13,576 bases of DNA from NCBI GenBank assembly GCA_031732875.1, contig JAVMKL010000281.1:1-13576 (forward strand). Direction: 5' to 3'. The translations under genes and the position numbers were made by a program. Shown here one piece after another: positions 7,182 to 13,576 of the stretch. Position 1 is the stretch's first letter. Each line of letters opens with the position of its first letter. The notes under the pieces were generated by a model. The model was not told the DNA's origin and made no database searches. It worked only from the letters and a program-made list of their open reading frames with translations. This stretch comes from JAVMKJ01 sp031732875. Lineage in GTDB: Bacteria > Pseudomonadota > Gammaproteobacteria > Competibacterales > Competibacteraceae.

Positions 7182-8536
7182 ATGGCATCGCTTTCACCCC
7201 TCACCCCCGACCCCTCTCCCACCAGGGGAGAGGGGAGCAATCTTCCCTATCNNNNNNNNNNNNNNNNNNNNNNNNNNNNNNNNNNNNNNNNNNNNNNNNN
7301 NNNNNNNNNNNNNNNNNNNNNNNNNNNNNNNNNNNNNNNNNNNNNNNNNNNCCCCTCACCCCCGACCCCTCTCCCACCAGGGGAGAGGGGAGCAATCTTC
7401 CCTATCTCCCGTTCGCCCGCCCAACCTTGGACGAAGATACCATCGCCGGCGTGGCCGAGGTGTTGCGCTCCGGCTGGATCACGACCGGGCCGCAGGTCAA
7501 GAAATTCGAGGCGGCGCTGTCGGACTATCTGGGCGGCCGTCCGGCGCGGGTGCTGAACTCGGCCACCGCCGCGCTGGAAGTTGCTTTGCAACTGTGCGGC
7601 ATCGGTCCCGGCGACGAGGTGATTACCCCCTCGCAGACGTTCTTCGCCGCGCCGAACATGATCGCCAGGGTCGGTGCGATTCCGGTGTTCGTCGATGTCG
7701 ACCTGCTCGGCCGCAACCTCGATTTCGACGCGGTCGAACGCGCGATCACGCCGCGCACTCGAGCGATCATGCCGACCCATTTCGCGGGATTGCCAGTGGA
7801 TATGGACCGTCTTTATGCGATTGCCGGGCGGCATCATTTGCGGGTCATCGAAGATGCCGCGCTGGCCATCGGTTCGAGCTGGCGCGGTCGGCGCATCGGC
7901 AGCTTCGGCGACCTGACCGTGTTCAGTTTCCATCCCAACAAGAACATGACCTCGATCGAGGGCGGGGCGCTGGTGCTGAACGGCGAGGTCGAGGCGCGCG
8001 AAGTGGAAACGCTGCGCTTCCACGGCATCACCCGCTTGCCCGACGGCACGCGCGATGTCGCTTTCCCCGGCGGCAAGTTCAACCTGCCCGATGTCAACGC
8101 CCGGATCGGTCTCGGCCAACTGGCGCGGTTGGAGGAATTCAACGCCCGGCGCCGCGAACTCGTGGCCGAGTATTTCCGGCTGTTTTCCGTCGATCCGCCC
8201 TGCCTGTTGCCACATCCCGGTTATCCCGGCGACGAAGCCGGCCATAGCTGGAATATGTTCGCGCCGTTGCTGCCGCTGGATCGGCTGCGCATCGACCGCC
8301 AGCAGTTCCGCGCCGCATTGGAAGCGCGCGGTATCGGCACCGGGGTGTCCTACGAGGCGGCGCATCTCACCACGCTGTTCCGCCGTCGGGGCCATTACCA
8401 GGGCGAACTGCCGAACACCGAGCGGATCGCCCGCGAAACGGTGACGCTGCCGCTGTTTCCGGCGATGACCCGCGCCGACGTGGAGCGGGTATGCACGGTG
8501 ATCGGCGAAGTGCTGGCCGAGGCGAAAATCCGATGA
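7182..8536 (+). CDS. arnB: ArnB-like UDP-4-keto-pentose aminotransferase (DegT/DnrJ/EryC1/StrS), interrupted by an assembly gap
   Basis: PLP-dependent sugar aminotransferase that would convert UDP-4-keto-arabinose to UDP-L-Ara4N using glutamate. After the gap the frame reads LPFARPTLDEDTIAGV, then GWITTGPQVKKFE, NSATAALE, PSQTFFA, IEDAALAIGS and VFSFHPNKNMTSIEGG; the Lys at 7940-7942 is the expected PLP-binding residue. The deposited sequence carries 100 N plus two identical 55-base blocks inside the N-terminal part. If one block and the N are removed, ATG 7182 joins in frame to the rest: 1200 bases, 399 residues, Lys at 202. That is about 20 residues longer than enteric ArnB (about 380), and the surplus matches the peptide read from the palindromic repeat (PLTPDPSPTRGEGS). 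An alternative is a start after the repeat (for example TTG 7427), but that would remove the conserved LPFARPT segment. Stop overlaps arnC by ATGA. Confidence 0.85.
7197..7251 (+). repeat. Palindromic repeat copy 1, 55 bases, left of the gap
   Basis: Contains a perfect hairpin: CCCCTCTCCC (7211-7220), loop ACCAG, GGGAGAGGGG (7226-7235), preceded by CCCCTCACCCCCGA. It is identical over all 55 bases to 7352-7406. Elements of this type (CCCTCACCCC...CCTCTCCC...GGGAGAGG) are dispersed repeats in many high-GC proteobacteria. In the arnB frame it reads PLTPDPSPTRGEGSNLPY. Confidence 0.9.
7252..7351. other. Assembly gap, 100 N
   Basis: Exactly 100 undetermined bases, the conventional filler for a gap of unknown size. 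Both contig ends carry the same 55-base sequence, the pattern left when two contigs share a k-mer end in a de Bruijn assembly. The real distance is probably zero, with the contigs overlapping by 55 bases. Confidence 0.97.
7352..7406 (+). repeat. Palindromic repeat copy 2, 55 bases, right of the gap
   Basis: Identical to 7197-7251 (hairpin arms 7366-7375 and 7381-7390). It most likely is the same physical copy represented twice because of the gap, rather than a real second copy. Confidence 0.9.
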
Positions 8537-9480
8537 GCGCCCCTCAGCTCTCGGTCATCATTCCGGTGTACAACGAGCAGGAGACCCTGCCGGCGCTGTT
8601 CGCCCGGCTTTACCCGGCGTTGGACGCGCTGGGGGTGTCCTACGAAGTGCTGTTCGTCAACGACGGCAGTCGCGACCGCTCGGCGGCGCTGTTGAAGGAT
8701 CAGTTCCTGGTCCGGCCGGAGGTGACGCGGGTCGTCCTGTTCAACGCGAACTGCGGCCAGCACATGGCGATCATGGCCGGTTTCGAGTATTGCCGGGGCG
8801 AGCGGGTGGTGACGCTGGACGCCGATCTGCAGAATCCGCCCGAGGAAATCGGCAAATTGCTGGCGGCGATGGACCGGGGCCACGACTATGTCGGCAGCAT
8901 CCGGGAAACGCGCGAGGATAGTTGGTGGCGGCACGTCGCTTCGCGGCTGATGAACCGGGTCCGGGAGCGGATCACCAAAATCCGCATGACCGATCAGGGC
9001 TGCATGTTGCGGGCCTACAGCCGCGACATCGTCAAGGCGGTCGTGTCGACCCGGGAAGCGAGCACCTATATCCCGGCGCTGGCCTACACCTTCGCGCACG
9101 ACCCGACCGAGGTCGCGGTCGCCCACGCCGAGCGGGCCGCCGGCGAGTCCAAGTACTCCCTTTACAAACTGATCCGGCTGAACTTTGATCTGGTGACCGG
9201 GTTTTCGCTGGTGCCCTTGCAGATGTTCTCGCTGGCCGGGATCGCCCTGGCGCTGGCCTCGGCGGGATTCGTCATGTTCCTGGCGATCCGCCGGCTGATC
9301 GTCGGCCCGGAAGCGGAGGGACTGTTTACCCTGTTCGGCATCAATTTCCTGCTGATCGGCATCCTGCTGTTCGGGATCGGGTTGCTGGGCGAATACGTCG
9401 GCCGCATCTACCAGCAGGTACGCGCCCGCCCGCGCTTCAACGTCCAGGCGATTCTGGAACAACGGCGGGAAGGAGAATGA
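8533..9480 (+). CDS. arnC: ArnC-like undecaprenyl-phosphate 4-deoxy-4-formamido-L-arabinose transferase (GT2)
   Basis: A 315-residue family 2 glycosyltransferase that would transfer formylated L-Ara4N from UDP to undecaprenyl phosphate at the inner face of the membrane. Visible motifs: LSVIIPVYNEQETLP (6-20), FVNDGSRDRS (41-50), the DXD-type metal site LDADLQNPPEEI (95-106), TDQGCMLRAY (153-162), and RAAGESKYSLYKLIRLNFDLVTGFS (from 201), all as in ArnC/DPM1-like enzymes. Two transmembrane helices follow (about 228-252 and 266-288), then GLLGEYVGRIYQQVRARPRF, almost the same as the E. coli ArnC C-terminus. Length is close to E. coli ArnC (322). ATG 8533 is chosen because it overlaps the arnB stop (ATGA) and starts the conserved domain; an in-frame ATG at 8491 lies inside arnB and adds only unconserved residues. 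Confidence 0.9.
   Translation: MSAPQLSVIIPVYNEQETLPALFARLYPALDALGVSYEVLFVNDGSRDRSAALLKDQFLVRPEVTRVVLFNANCGQHMAIMAGFEYCRGERVVTLDADLQNPPEEIGKLLAAMDRGHDYVGSIRETREDSWWRHVASRLMNRVRERITKIRMTDQGCMLRAYSRDIVKAVVSTREASTYIPALAYTFAHDPTEVAVAHAERAAGESKYSLYKLIRLNFDLVTGFSLVPLQMFSLAGIALALASAGFVMFLAIRRLIVGPEAEGLFTLFGINFLLIGILLFGIGLLGEYVGRIYQQVRARPRFNVQAILEQRREGE
9470..9475 (+). promoter_or_regulatory. Strong ribosome binding site for the ArnA formyltransferase gene
   Basis: AAGGAG, nine bases before ATG 9485 and inside the last codons of arnC. It decides for 9485 over the out-of-frame ATG at 9477. Confidence 0.65.
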
Positions 9481-9484
9481 ATCG

Positions 9485-10408
9485 ATGACTCGCGCCGTCG
9501 TCTTCGCCTATCACAACGTCGGGGTGCGCTGCCTCAAGGTATTGCTCGCGCACGGTATCGACGTGGCGCTGGTCCTCACCCACGAGGACAGCCCCAGCGA
9601 GCAAATCTGGTTCGACAGCGTCGCCGCCGTCGCCGCCGATTACGGCATTCCGGCGATCGTGCCGGAAGATCCGAACGTCCCGGAGGAGTTGGAGCGCATC
9701 CGCGATCTCGCTCCCGATTTCCTGTTCTCGTTCTACTATCGGCGGATGCTGGTGCCGGAACTTCTCGCCATCGCCCCGCGCGGCGCGCTCAACATGCACG
9801 GTTCGCTGCTGCCGAAATATCGCGGTCGGGTGCCGGTCAACTGGGCGATCATCCACGGCGAGACCGAGACCGGCGCGAGCCTGCATTATATGGTGGCGAA
9901 ACCGGATGCCGGCGACCTTGTGGCCCAGACCGCCGTGCCGATCCTGCCCGACGACACGGCGCGGGAGGTTTTCGACAAGGTGACGCTCGCCGCCGAACTC
10001 ACGCTGCATCGCACGCTGCCGGCGCTGGTTGCCGGCACGGCGCCGCGCATCGCGCAGGATTTGTCCGAGGGCAGCTACTACTCCGGCCGCAAGCCCGAGG
10101 ACGGGCGTATCGACTGGACCTGGCCAGCGGCGCGCATCCACAACCTGGTCCGCGCCGTCGCGCCGCCGTATCCCGGCGCGTTCACCACCGTGGCCGGCCA
10201 GCCGGCGCGGATCCTCCGCACGCGGGTGATCGAGACGGCGACGCCGGCGGTGACGGCGCTGCTCGAACGGACCGGCGACCGGTGGATCGCCCGTTGCGGT
10301 GGTGGCGGGCTCCTGCAAATTCTCGCGCTGGAGATCGCCGGCGAGCCGGTCCTTCCCGCGCGATTGGCCGACCGACTCGGCCCCGGTCCGTGGCGTCTGG
10401 GCGACTGA
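9485..10408 (+). CDS. arnA: ArnA formyltransferase domain as a separate protein (UDP-L-Ara4N formyltransferase)
   Basis: A 307-residue protein corresponding to the N-terminal half of bifunctional ArnA. It would formylate the 4-amino group of UDP-L-Ara4N with N10-formyltetrahydrofolate. The start VVFAYHNVGVRCLKVLL matches ArnA (VVFAYHDMG), followed by FSFYYRRML, the catalytic LNMHGSLLPKYRGR and KPDAGDLVAQ. Asn-103, His-105 and Asp-141 align with the E. coli catalytic triad Asn-102, His-104, Asp-140. The C-terminal subdomain includes YYSGRKPEDGRIDW and VRAVAPPYPGAF as in ArnA. The frame stops at TGA 10406-10408, just where the E. coli protein runs on through a short linker into the dehydrogenase domain; a palindromic repeat occupies that place here. 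Four bases after the arnC stop. Confidence 0.92.
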   Translation: MTRAVVFAYHNVGVRCLKVLLAHGIDVALVLTHEDSPSEQIWFDSVAAVAADYGIPAIVPEDPNVPEELERIRDLAPDFLFSFYYRRMLVPELLAIAPRGALNMHGSLLPKYRGRVPVNWAIIHGETETGASLHYMVAKPDAGDLVAQTAVPILPDDTAREVFDKVTLAAELTLHRTLPALVAGTAPRIAQDLSEGSYYSGRKPEDGRIDWTWPAARIHNLVRAVAPPYPGAFTTVAGQPARILRTRVIETATPAVTALLERTGDRWIARCGGGGLLQILALEIAGEPVLPARLADRLGPGPWRLGD

Positions 10409-10411
10409 GGG
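10407..10411 (+). promoter_or_regulatory. Possible ribosome binding site ahead of TTG 10418
   Basis: GAGGG overlaps the preceding stop codon and lies six bases before TTG 10418, which is in frame with the ArnA dehydrogenase gene across the palindromic repeat. It could initiate a 30-residue N-terminal extension. Chance occurrence cannot be excluded. Confidence 0.3.
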
Positions 10412-10441
10412 TCGTGATTGAATCACCTCTCCCCCGGTCAT

Positions 10442-10490
10442 GCCCTCACCTCCAATCCCTCTCCCGTCCGCGGGCGAGAGGAGTCAACCT
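10442..10490 (+). repeat. Diverged palindromic repeat, third block, between the two arnA halves
   Basis: Shares the layout and much of the sequence of the 7197 block: CCCTCACC, then CCCTCTCCC, a short loop, then GAGAGG and a GTCAACCT tail corresponding to AGCAATCT. The hairpin is imperfect: CCTCTC-CCG pairs with CGG-GAGAGG with a GC bulge on the right arm. The order and orientation are the same as in the first block. Read in the downstream gene's frame it gives ALTSNPSPVRGREEST, comparable to PLTPDPSPTRGEGSN; the length difference is one codon. Confidence 0.75.
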
Positions 10491-10507
10491 CGGAATTCCT
10501 TCCCGCA

Positions 10508-11551
10508 ATGAAAAGAATCCTCATCCTCGGCGTCAACGGCTTCATCGGCCACCACCTGTCGAAACGCATTCTGGCCGATACCGACTGGCAAATTCACGGC
10601 ATGGACATGCAGGATGATCGCGTCCGCGATCTGCTCGACCATCCGCGCTTTCACTTCTTCGAAGGCGACATCACCATCAATCGGGAGTGGATCGAATACC
10701 ACGTCAAGAAATGCGATGTGGTGTTGCCGCTGGTGGCCATCGCCACCCCCGCCACCTACGTGCGCGAGCCCTTGCGGGTATTCGAACTCGATTTTGAGGC
10801 CAACCTGCCGATCGTCCGATCCTGCGTCAAGTACCGCAAGCGGCTGGTGTTTCCCTCGACCTCCGAGGTTTACGGCATGTGCGCGGACGCCGAATTCGAT
10901 CCCGAGGCTTCGCCCCTGGTCTACGGGCCGATCGACAAGCCGCGCTGGATCTACGCTTGCGCCAAACAGATGATGGATCGGGTCATCTGGGCCTACGGCA
11001 TGGAACAGGATCTGGATTTCACCCTGTTCCGGCCGTTCAACTGGATCGGCGCCGGCCTCGATTCGATCAACACGCCGAAGGAAGGCAGTTCCCGGGTCAT
11101 CACCCAGTTCCTCGGTCAGATCGCGCGGGGCCAGCCGATCAAACTGGTCGATGGCGGCACCCAGCGGCGTTCGTTCACCTATGTCGACGACGGCATCGAC
11201 GCGCTGCTCAAGATCATCGCCAACGAACGGGGCGTGACGAGCGGCAAGATCTACAACATCGGCAATCCGCGCAACAACCTGTCGGTCCGCGAACTCGCGA
11301 TCCGCATGTTGGAACTGGCCGCGGAATATCCGGAATACCGCGACAACGCGGCCAAAGTCCGGCTGGTCGAGACCACGGCGGCGGACTATTACGGCAAGGG
11401 CTATCAGGACATGCAACAGCGGGTACCGAAAATCGCCAATACCTGCGCCGATCTCGACTGGCGACCGAGCGTGACCATGGACGACGCGCTGCGGCGGATT
11501 TTCGAAGCCTACCGCGCCCATGTGGCCGACGCCGGCATTCTCGTTGACTGA
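10508..11551 (+). CDS. arnA: ArnA dehydrogenase/decarboxylase domain as a separate protein (UDP-glucuronate 4-dehydrogenase, decarboxylating)
   Basis: A 347-residue short-chain dehydrogenase/reductase matching the C-terminal half of ArnA. It would oxidise UDP-glucuronic acid at C4 with NAD+ and decarboxylate it to UDP-4-keto-arabinose, the first committed step. The start MKRILILGVNGFIGHHL gives the GxxGxxG cofactor site at residues 8-14; then FEGDITINREWIEYHVKKCDVVLPL, FPSTSEVYGMC (Ser-119, Glu-120), WIYACAKQ (Tyr-149, Lys-153), RPFNWIG and YYGKGYQDMQQRVPKI (Arg-305). These align by spacing with E. coli Ser-433, Glu-434, Tyr-463, Lys-467 and Arg-619, so the enzyme should be active. ATG 10508 is where the conserved domain begins but has no good ribosome binding site; an in-frame TTG at 10418 preceded by GAGGG would add 30 residues that translate the palindromic repeat. 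Three bases separate its stop from arnD. Confidence 0.9.
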   Translation: MKRILILGVNGFIGHHLSKRILADTDWQIHGMDMQDDRVRDLLDHPRFHFFEGDITINREWIEYHVKKCDVVLPLVAIATPATYVREPLRVFELDFEANLPIVRSCVKYRKRLVFPSTSEVYGMCADAEFDPEASPLVYGPIDKPRWIYACAKQMMDRVIWAYGMEQDLDFTLFRPFNWIGAGLDSINTPKEGSSRVITQFLGQIARGQPIKLVDGGTQRRSFTYVDDGIDALLKIIANERGVTSGKIYNIGNPRNNLSVRELAIRMLELAAEYPEYRDNAAKVRLVETTAADYYGKGYQDMQQRVPKIANTCADLDWRPSVTMDDALRRIFEAYRAHVADAGILVD

Positions 11552-11554
11552 GCG

Positions 11555-12496
11555 ATGGTCGCACCGCTCCTCACTCTCAAGGTCGATGTCGATACCCTGC
11601 GCGGGACGCTGGAAGGCGTACCGCGGCTGGTCGAACTATTCCGCCGGTATCAAACGGATGCCACGTTCCTGTTCAGTCTCGGTCCCGATCATACCGGCTG
11701 GGCGATCCGGCGGGTGTTTCGGCGCGGGTTCCTCGGCAAGGTCAAGCGAACTTCGGTGGTCGAGCACTACGGGTTGAAGACCCTGCTGTACGGGACGTTG
11801 CTGCCCGGACCCGATATCGGCCGGCGTGCGGGCGAGGTCATGCGCGCGGTTCGCGCCGCCGGCTTCGAAACCGGCATCCACTGCTGGGATCACGTGCTCT
11901 GGCAGGATCGCGTGGCCGGGGCCGACCGCGAGTGGACGGTCCGCCAGATGCGCCAGGCGATCGAGCGTTACGCTGAAATTTTCGGCGCGGCGGCGACGGG
12001 ACACGGCGCGGCCGGCTGGCAGATGAACGCTCATGCTCTGCGTCTGACCGCCGAACTGGGCTTCACCTGGTGCTCCGACTCACGCGGAACCCATCCCTTC
12101 CAGCCGGTGGTGGACGGCGAGGCCCTCCGCTGTCCCCAGTTTCCGACCACGCTGCCGACGCTGGACGAGTTGATCGGCGTGGATGGCGTGACGCGGGATA
12201 ACGTGACCGACCGCCTGCTGGAAATGACGCAGGCGGCGCCAGCGACCGGTCATGTCTTTACCGTGCACGCCGAACTGGAAGGCATGAAGTTCCTGTCCAT
12301 CCTCGACCGGTTGCTCGCGGGATGGCGCGACCAGGGCTATCGCCTCGGCGCGTTGCGGACCCTGGCCGACGAAATGGCGCCGGACGCCTTGCCGCGACAT
12401 GGGGTGAGTTACGGGATCGTACCTGGCCGCACTGGCACGCTGCTGGTCCAAGGACCGGCGCTCCTCGTTACCCAGCGGAGTCAATCGTGCCGATAA
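11555..12496 (+). CDS. arnD: ArnD-like 4-deoxy-4-formamido-L-arabinose-phosphoundecaprenol deformylase
   Basis: A 313-residue polysaccharide-deacetylase (NodB-like) family protein that would remove the formyl group from undecaprenyl-phosphate-L-Ara4FN so the sugar can be flipped and transferred. Motifs line up with E. coli ArnD (296 residues) along the whole length: LKVDVDTLRGTLEGVPRLVEL (E. coli RIDVDTFRGTREGVPRLLE; the Asp pair is the motif-1 site), FSLGPDHTG, GIHCWDHVLWQ (the metal-site histidines), SAAAGW-like GHGAAGWQ, YNSDCRG-like CSDSRGTHPFQP, FPTTLPTLDELIG and FTVHAELEG. The C-terminus is about 15 residues longer than in E. coli. It starts three bases after the dehydrogenase stop and closes the recognisable arn block. 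Confidence 0.92.
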   Translation: MVAPLLTLKVDVDTLRGTLEGVPRLVELFRRYQTDATFLFSLGPDHTGWAIRRVFRRGFLGKVKRTSVVEHYGLKTLLYGTLLPGPDIGRRAGEVMRAVRAAGFETGIHCWDHVLWQDRVAGADREWTVRQMRQAIERYAEIFGAAATGHGAAGWQMNAHALRLTAELGFTWCSDSRGTHPFQPVVDGEALRCPQFPTTLPTLDELIGVDGVTRDNVTDRLLEMTQAAPATGHVFTVHAELEGMKFLSILDRLLAGWRDQGYRLGALRTLADEMAPDALPRHGVSYGIVPGRTGTLLVQGPALLVTQRSQSCR

Positions 12497-12541
12497 ATCA
12501 TTAACAGGCTTTTTCCCACCGACAGGATTCAAATTGGCGTC

Positions 12542-13576
12542 TTGGCGGCTGTCGTGATGGCGGTGCTCGCGCTGTTCGTCGCGTTGTCGTTTTTTGACTA
12601 TCCATCCGCCGATGATTTTTGCTATGCCGCCAAGGCCAGGCAACTGGGGTTTATCGGGGCGCAGGCATTTTGGTACCAGCACTGGGCGGGTCGCTACACC
12701 CTGAATTTTGTCTATACCGCATTCATGTTGTCAGGGGATATTTTCCAGATCTATCCCTATGCGCCGATTATTCTTCTGATATCGACTTGGCTGGGTTTTA
12801 GTTTCATGACCGCCAAAGTTGCCCAAAACCATATCGCGATGCCATTCGTTTTTCTTCTGGGATGGGTATGGACTGTTCTATTTATTTCTGGTGCTCCCGA
12901 TGTCGCTCAGACTTTTTATTGGCCGGGTGGCAGCTTTACTTATCAGATACCGAACATTCTTCTTATGTTTCTGCTGGGCTTGCTGATCTGGCGGGAGACT
13001 ACGGCAAGAAATAAAAATTTGCGAATACTGATTTCTATTCTCTCCAGTCTGTTAGTGGTTGTTATCATTGGCGCAAATGAAATTTCTCTTATCCTGACTG
13101 GCACAGTTCTCGCCTGCGGCACGCTTCATGCACTATGGATGCGGCGCGATTCCCGTATCCTCTGGGCGGTGCTTCTGCTGATTGCCGTTGTGGCAGCCTT
13201 GGTCAGCGTACTCGCGCCGGGTAACTACGAACGTTATGCCTGCCTTGCCAGCGTGACCCAATTGCGACTGACGCCCGGGTGGGCAGTTCTGCTTTATCCG
13301 CCCTGGGTGATATTGAGAATGTTGTATTGGCTTTCCAATCCAGGATTGTGGGCATCGGCGCTGATTCTACTGCTGGCTACGTTCCACATCGCCAATGCCT
13401 GGCTTTATGTCGAGGGAAAATTCAGGCGATCATCGCTCGTGCTACCTGTGGCATGGATCGTTACCATCTTCGTACTGAACGCGATAGGTTTTCTGATCAA
13501 TCGGTATCCACTACCGGATAGAGCCGAAAGCGTCGTTTGGTTACTGTTTCTGCTGGGTTGGTATCCTTCTTTTATT
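12542..13576 (+). CDS. DUF6056-like polytopic membrane protein, possible GT-C glycosyltransferase (C-terminus cut by window end)
   Basis: A frame open from just after the arnD stop (TAA 12494-12496) to the window end, at least 345 codons from TTG 12542. It opens with a hydrophobic helix followed by DYPSADDFCYAAK (Asp-24/Asp-25 counted from TTG 12542), then WYQHWAGRYTLNFVYT and, much later, LAPGNYERY (residues 224-232); many hydrophobic helices lie between. The DDFCYA, WAGRY and PGNxxR motifs are those I associate with DUF6056, a family with a GT-C-like layout in which an acidic pair follows the first helix. The function is unproven. The start is unclear: ATG 12557 and GTG 12554 lie inside the first helix, TTG 12542 gives a complete helix, and an ATT at 12500 would add a short cytoplasmic leader. 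Codon use is AT-richer than in arnD, suggesting a different history. Confidence 0.68.
   Translation, partial: MAAVVMAVLALFVALSFFDYPSADDFCYAAKARQLGFIGAQAFWYQHWAGRYTLNFVYTAFMLSGDIFQIYPYAPIILLISTWLGFSFMTAKVAQNHIAMPFVFLLGWVWTVLFISGAPDVAQTFYWPGGSFTYQIPNILLMFLLGLLIWRETTARNKNLRILISILSSLLVVVIIGANEISLILTGTVLACGTLHALWMRRDSRILWAVLLLIAVVAALVSVLAPGNYERYACLASVTQLRLTPGWAVLLYPPWVILRMLYWLSNPGLWASALILLLATFHIANAWLYVEGKFRRSSLVLPVAWIVTIFVLNAIGFLINRYPLPDRAESVVWLLFLLGWYPSFI

Noticed and set aside
7211..7235. The perfect hairpin at the arnE/arnB junction as a rho-independent terminator
   Set aside because: No T-run follows, and it lies within the probable arnB coding frame; a related copy lies within the operon at 10442. 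A mobile or REP-like palindrome fits better.
7197..7406. CRISPR array or tandem repeat, from the two identical blocks separated by N
   Set aside because: Only two copies, the spacing is an artificial 100 N, and one physical copy explains both.
8491..8532. Upstream ATG for arnC at 8491
   Set aside because: Lies within arnB and adds residues with no family match; ATG 8533 overlaps the arnB stop and begins the conserved domain.

Overview
The window reads as a high-GC proteobacterial chromosome fragment, most likely gammaproteobacterial. The organism call is inferred from a nearly complete arn (pmr/pbg) locus for 4-amino-4-deoxy-L-arabinose (L-Ara4N) modification of lipid A, from lipopolysaccharide-type glycosyltransferases, and from a small exported beta-barrel-like protein. 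Every supported gene is on the + strand. I found no tRNA, rRNA, CRISPR array, transposase or convincing terminator.

Layout. (1) 1-190: no supportable gene. (2) 191-733: small exported protein with a signal peptide. (3) 796-5005: three envelope-glycan genes, namely a GtrA-GT39 fusion membrane glycosyltransferase, a flippase-like (LPG_synthase_TM) membrane protein and a family 9 (heptosyltransferase-like) glycosyltransferase. (4) 5043-12496: the arn block in the order arnT, arnE-like SMR protein, arnB, arnC, arnA formyltransferase domain, arnA dehydrogenase/decarboxylase domain, arnD. Most junctions are ATGA/GTGA overlaps or gaps of a few bases, so it looks like one transcription unit. (5) 12542-end: a DUF6056-like multi-pass membrane protein cut by the window edge, with no obvious ATG start at its expected N-terminus.

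How the genes work together (known pathway): the ArnA dehydrogenase domain oxidatively decarboxylates UDP-glucuronate, ArnB transaminates the 4-keto-pentose, the ArnA formyltransferase domain formylates UDP-L-Ara4N, ArnC moves the formylated sugar to undecaprenyl phosphate, ArnD deformylates it, ArnE/F-type SMR proteins flip the lipid-linked sugar, and ArnT attaches L-Ara4N to lipid A. The expected outcome is reduced binding of cationic peptides and polymyxins. UDP-glucose dehydrogenase (ugd), a distinct ArnF and a PmrAB-type regulator are not in the window.

Points of note: ArnA is split into two genes, with all key catalytic residues kept. A GC-rich palindromic repeat lies at the arnE/arnB junction and again between the two arnA halves, read in the same frame both times. 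The 100-N gap at 7252-7351 is flanked by identical 55-base sequences. Collapsing them removes the gap and gives one continuous 399-codon arnB starting at ATG 7182 with a good ribosome binding site. The apparent break in arnB is therefore probably an assembly artefact at a multicopy repeat, and the repeat appears to be translated as part of ArnB.
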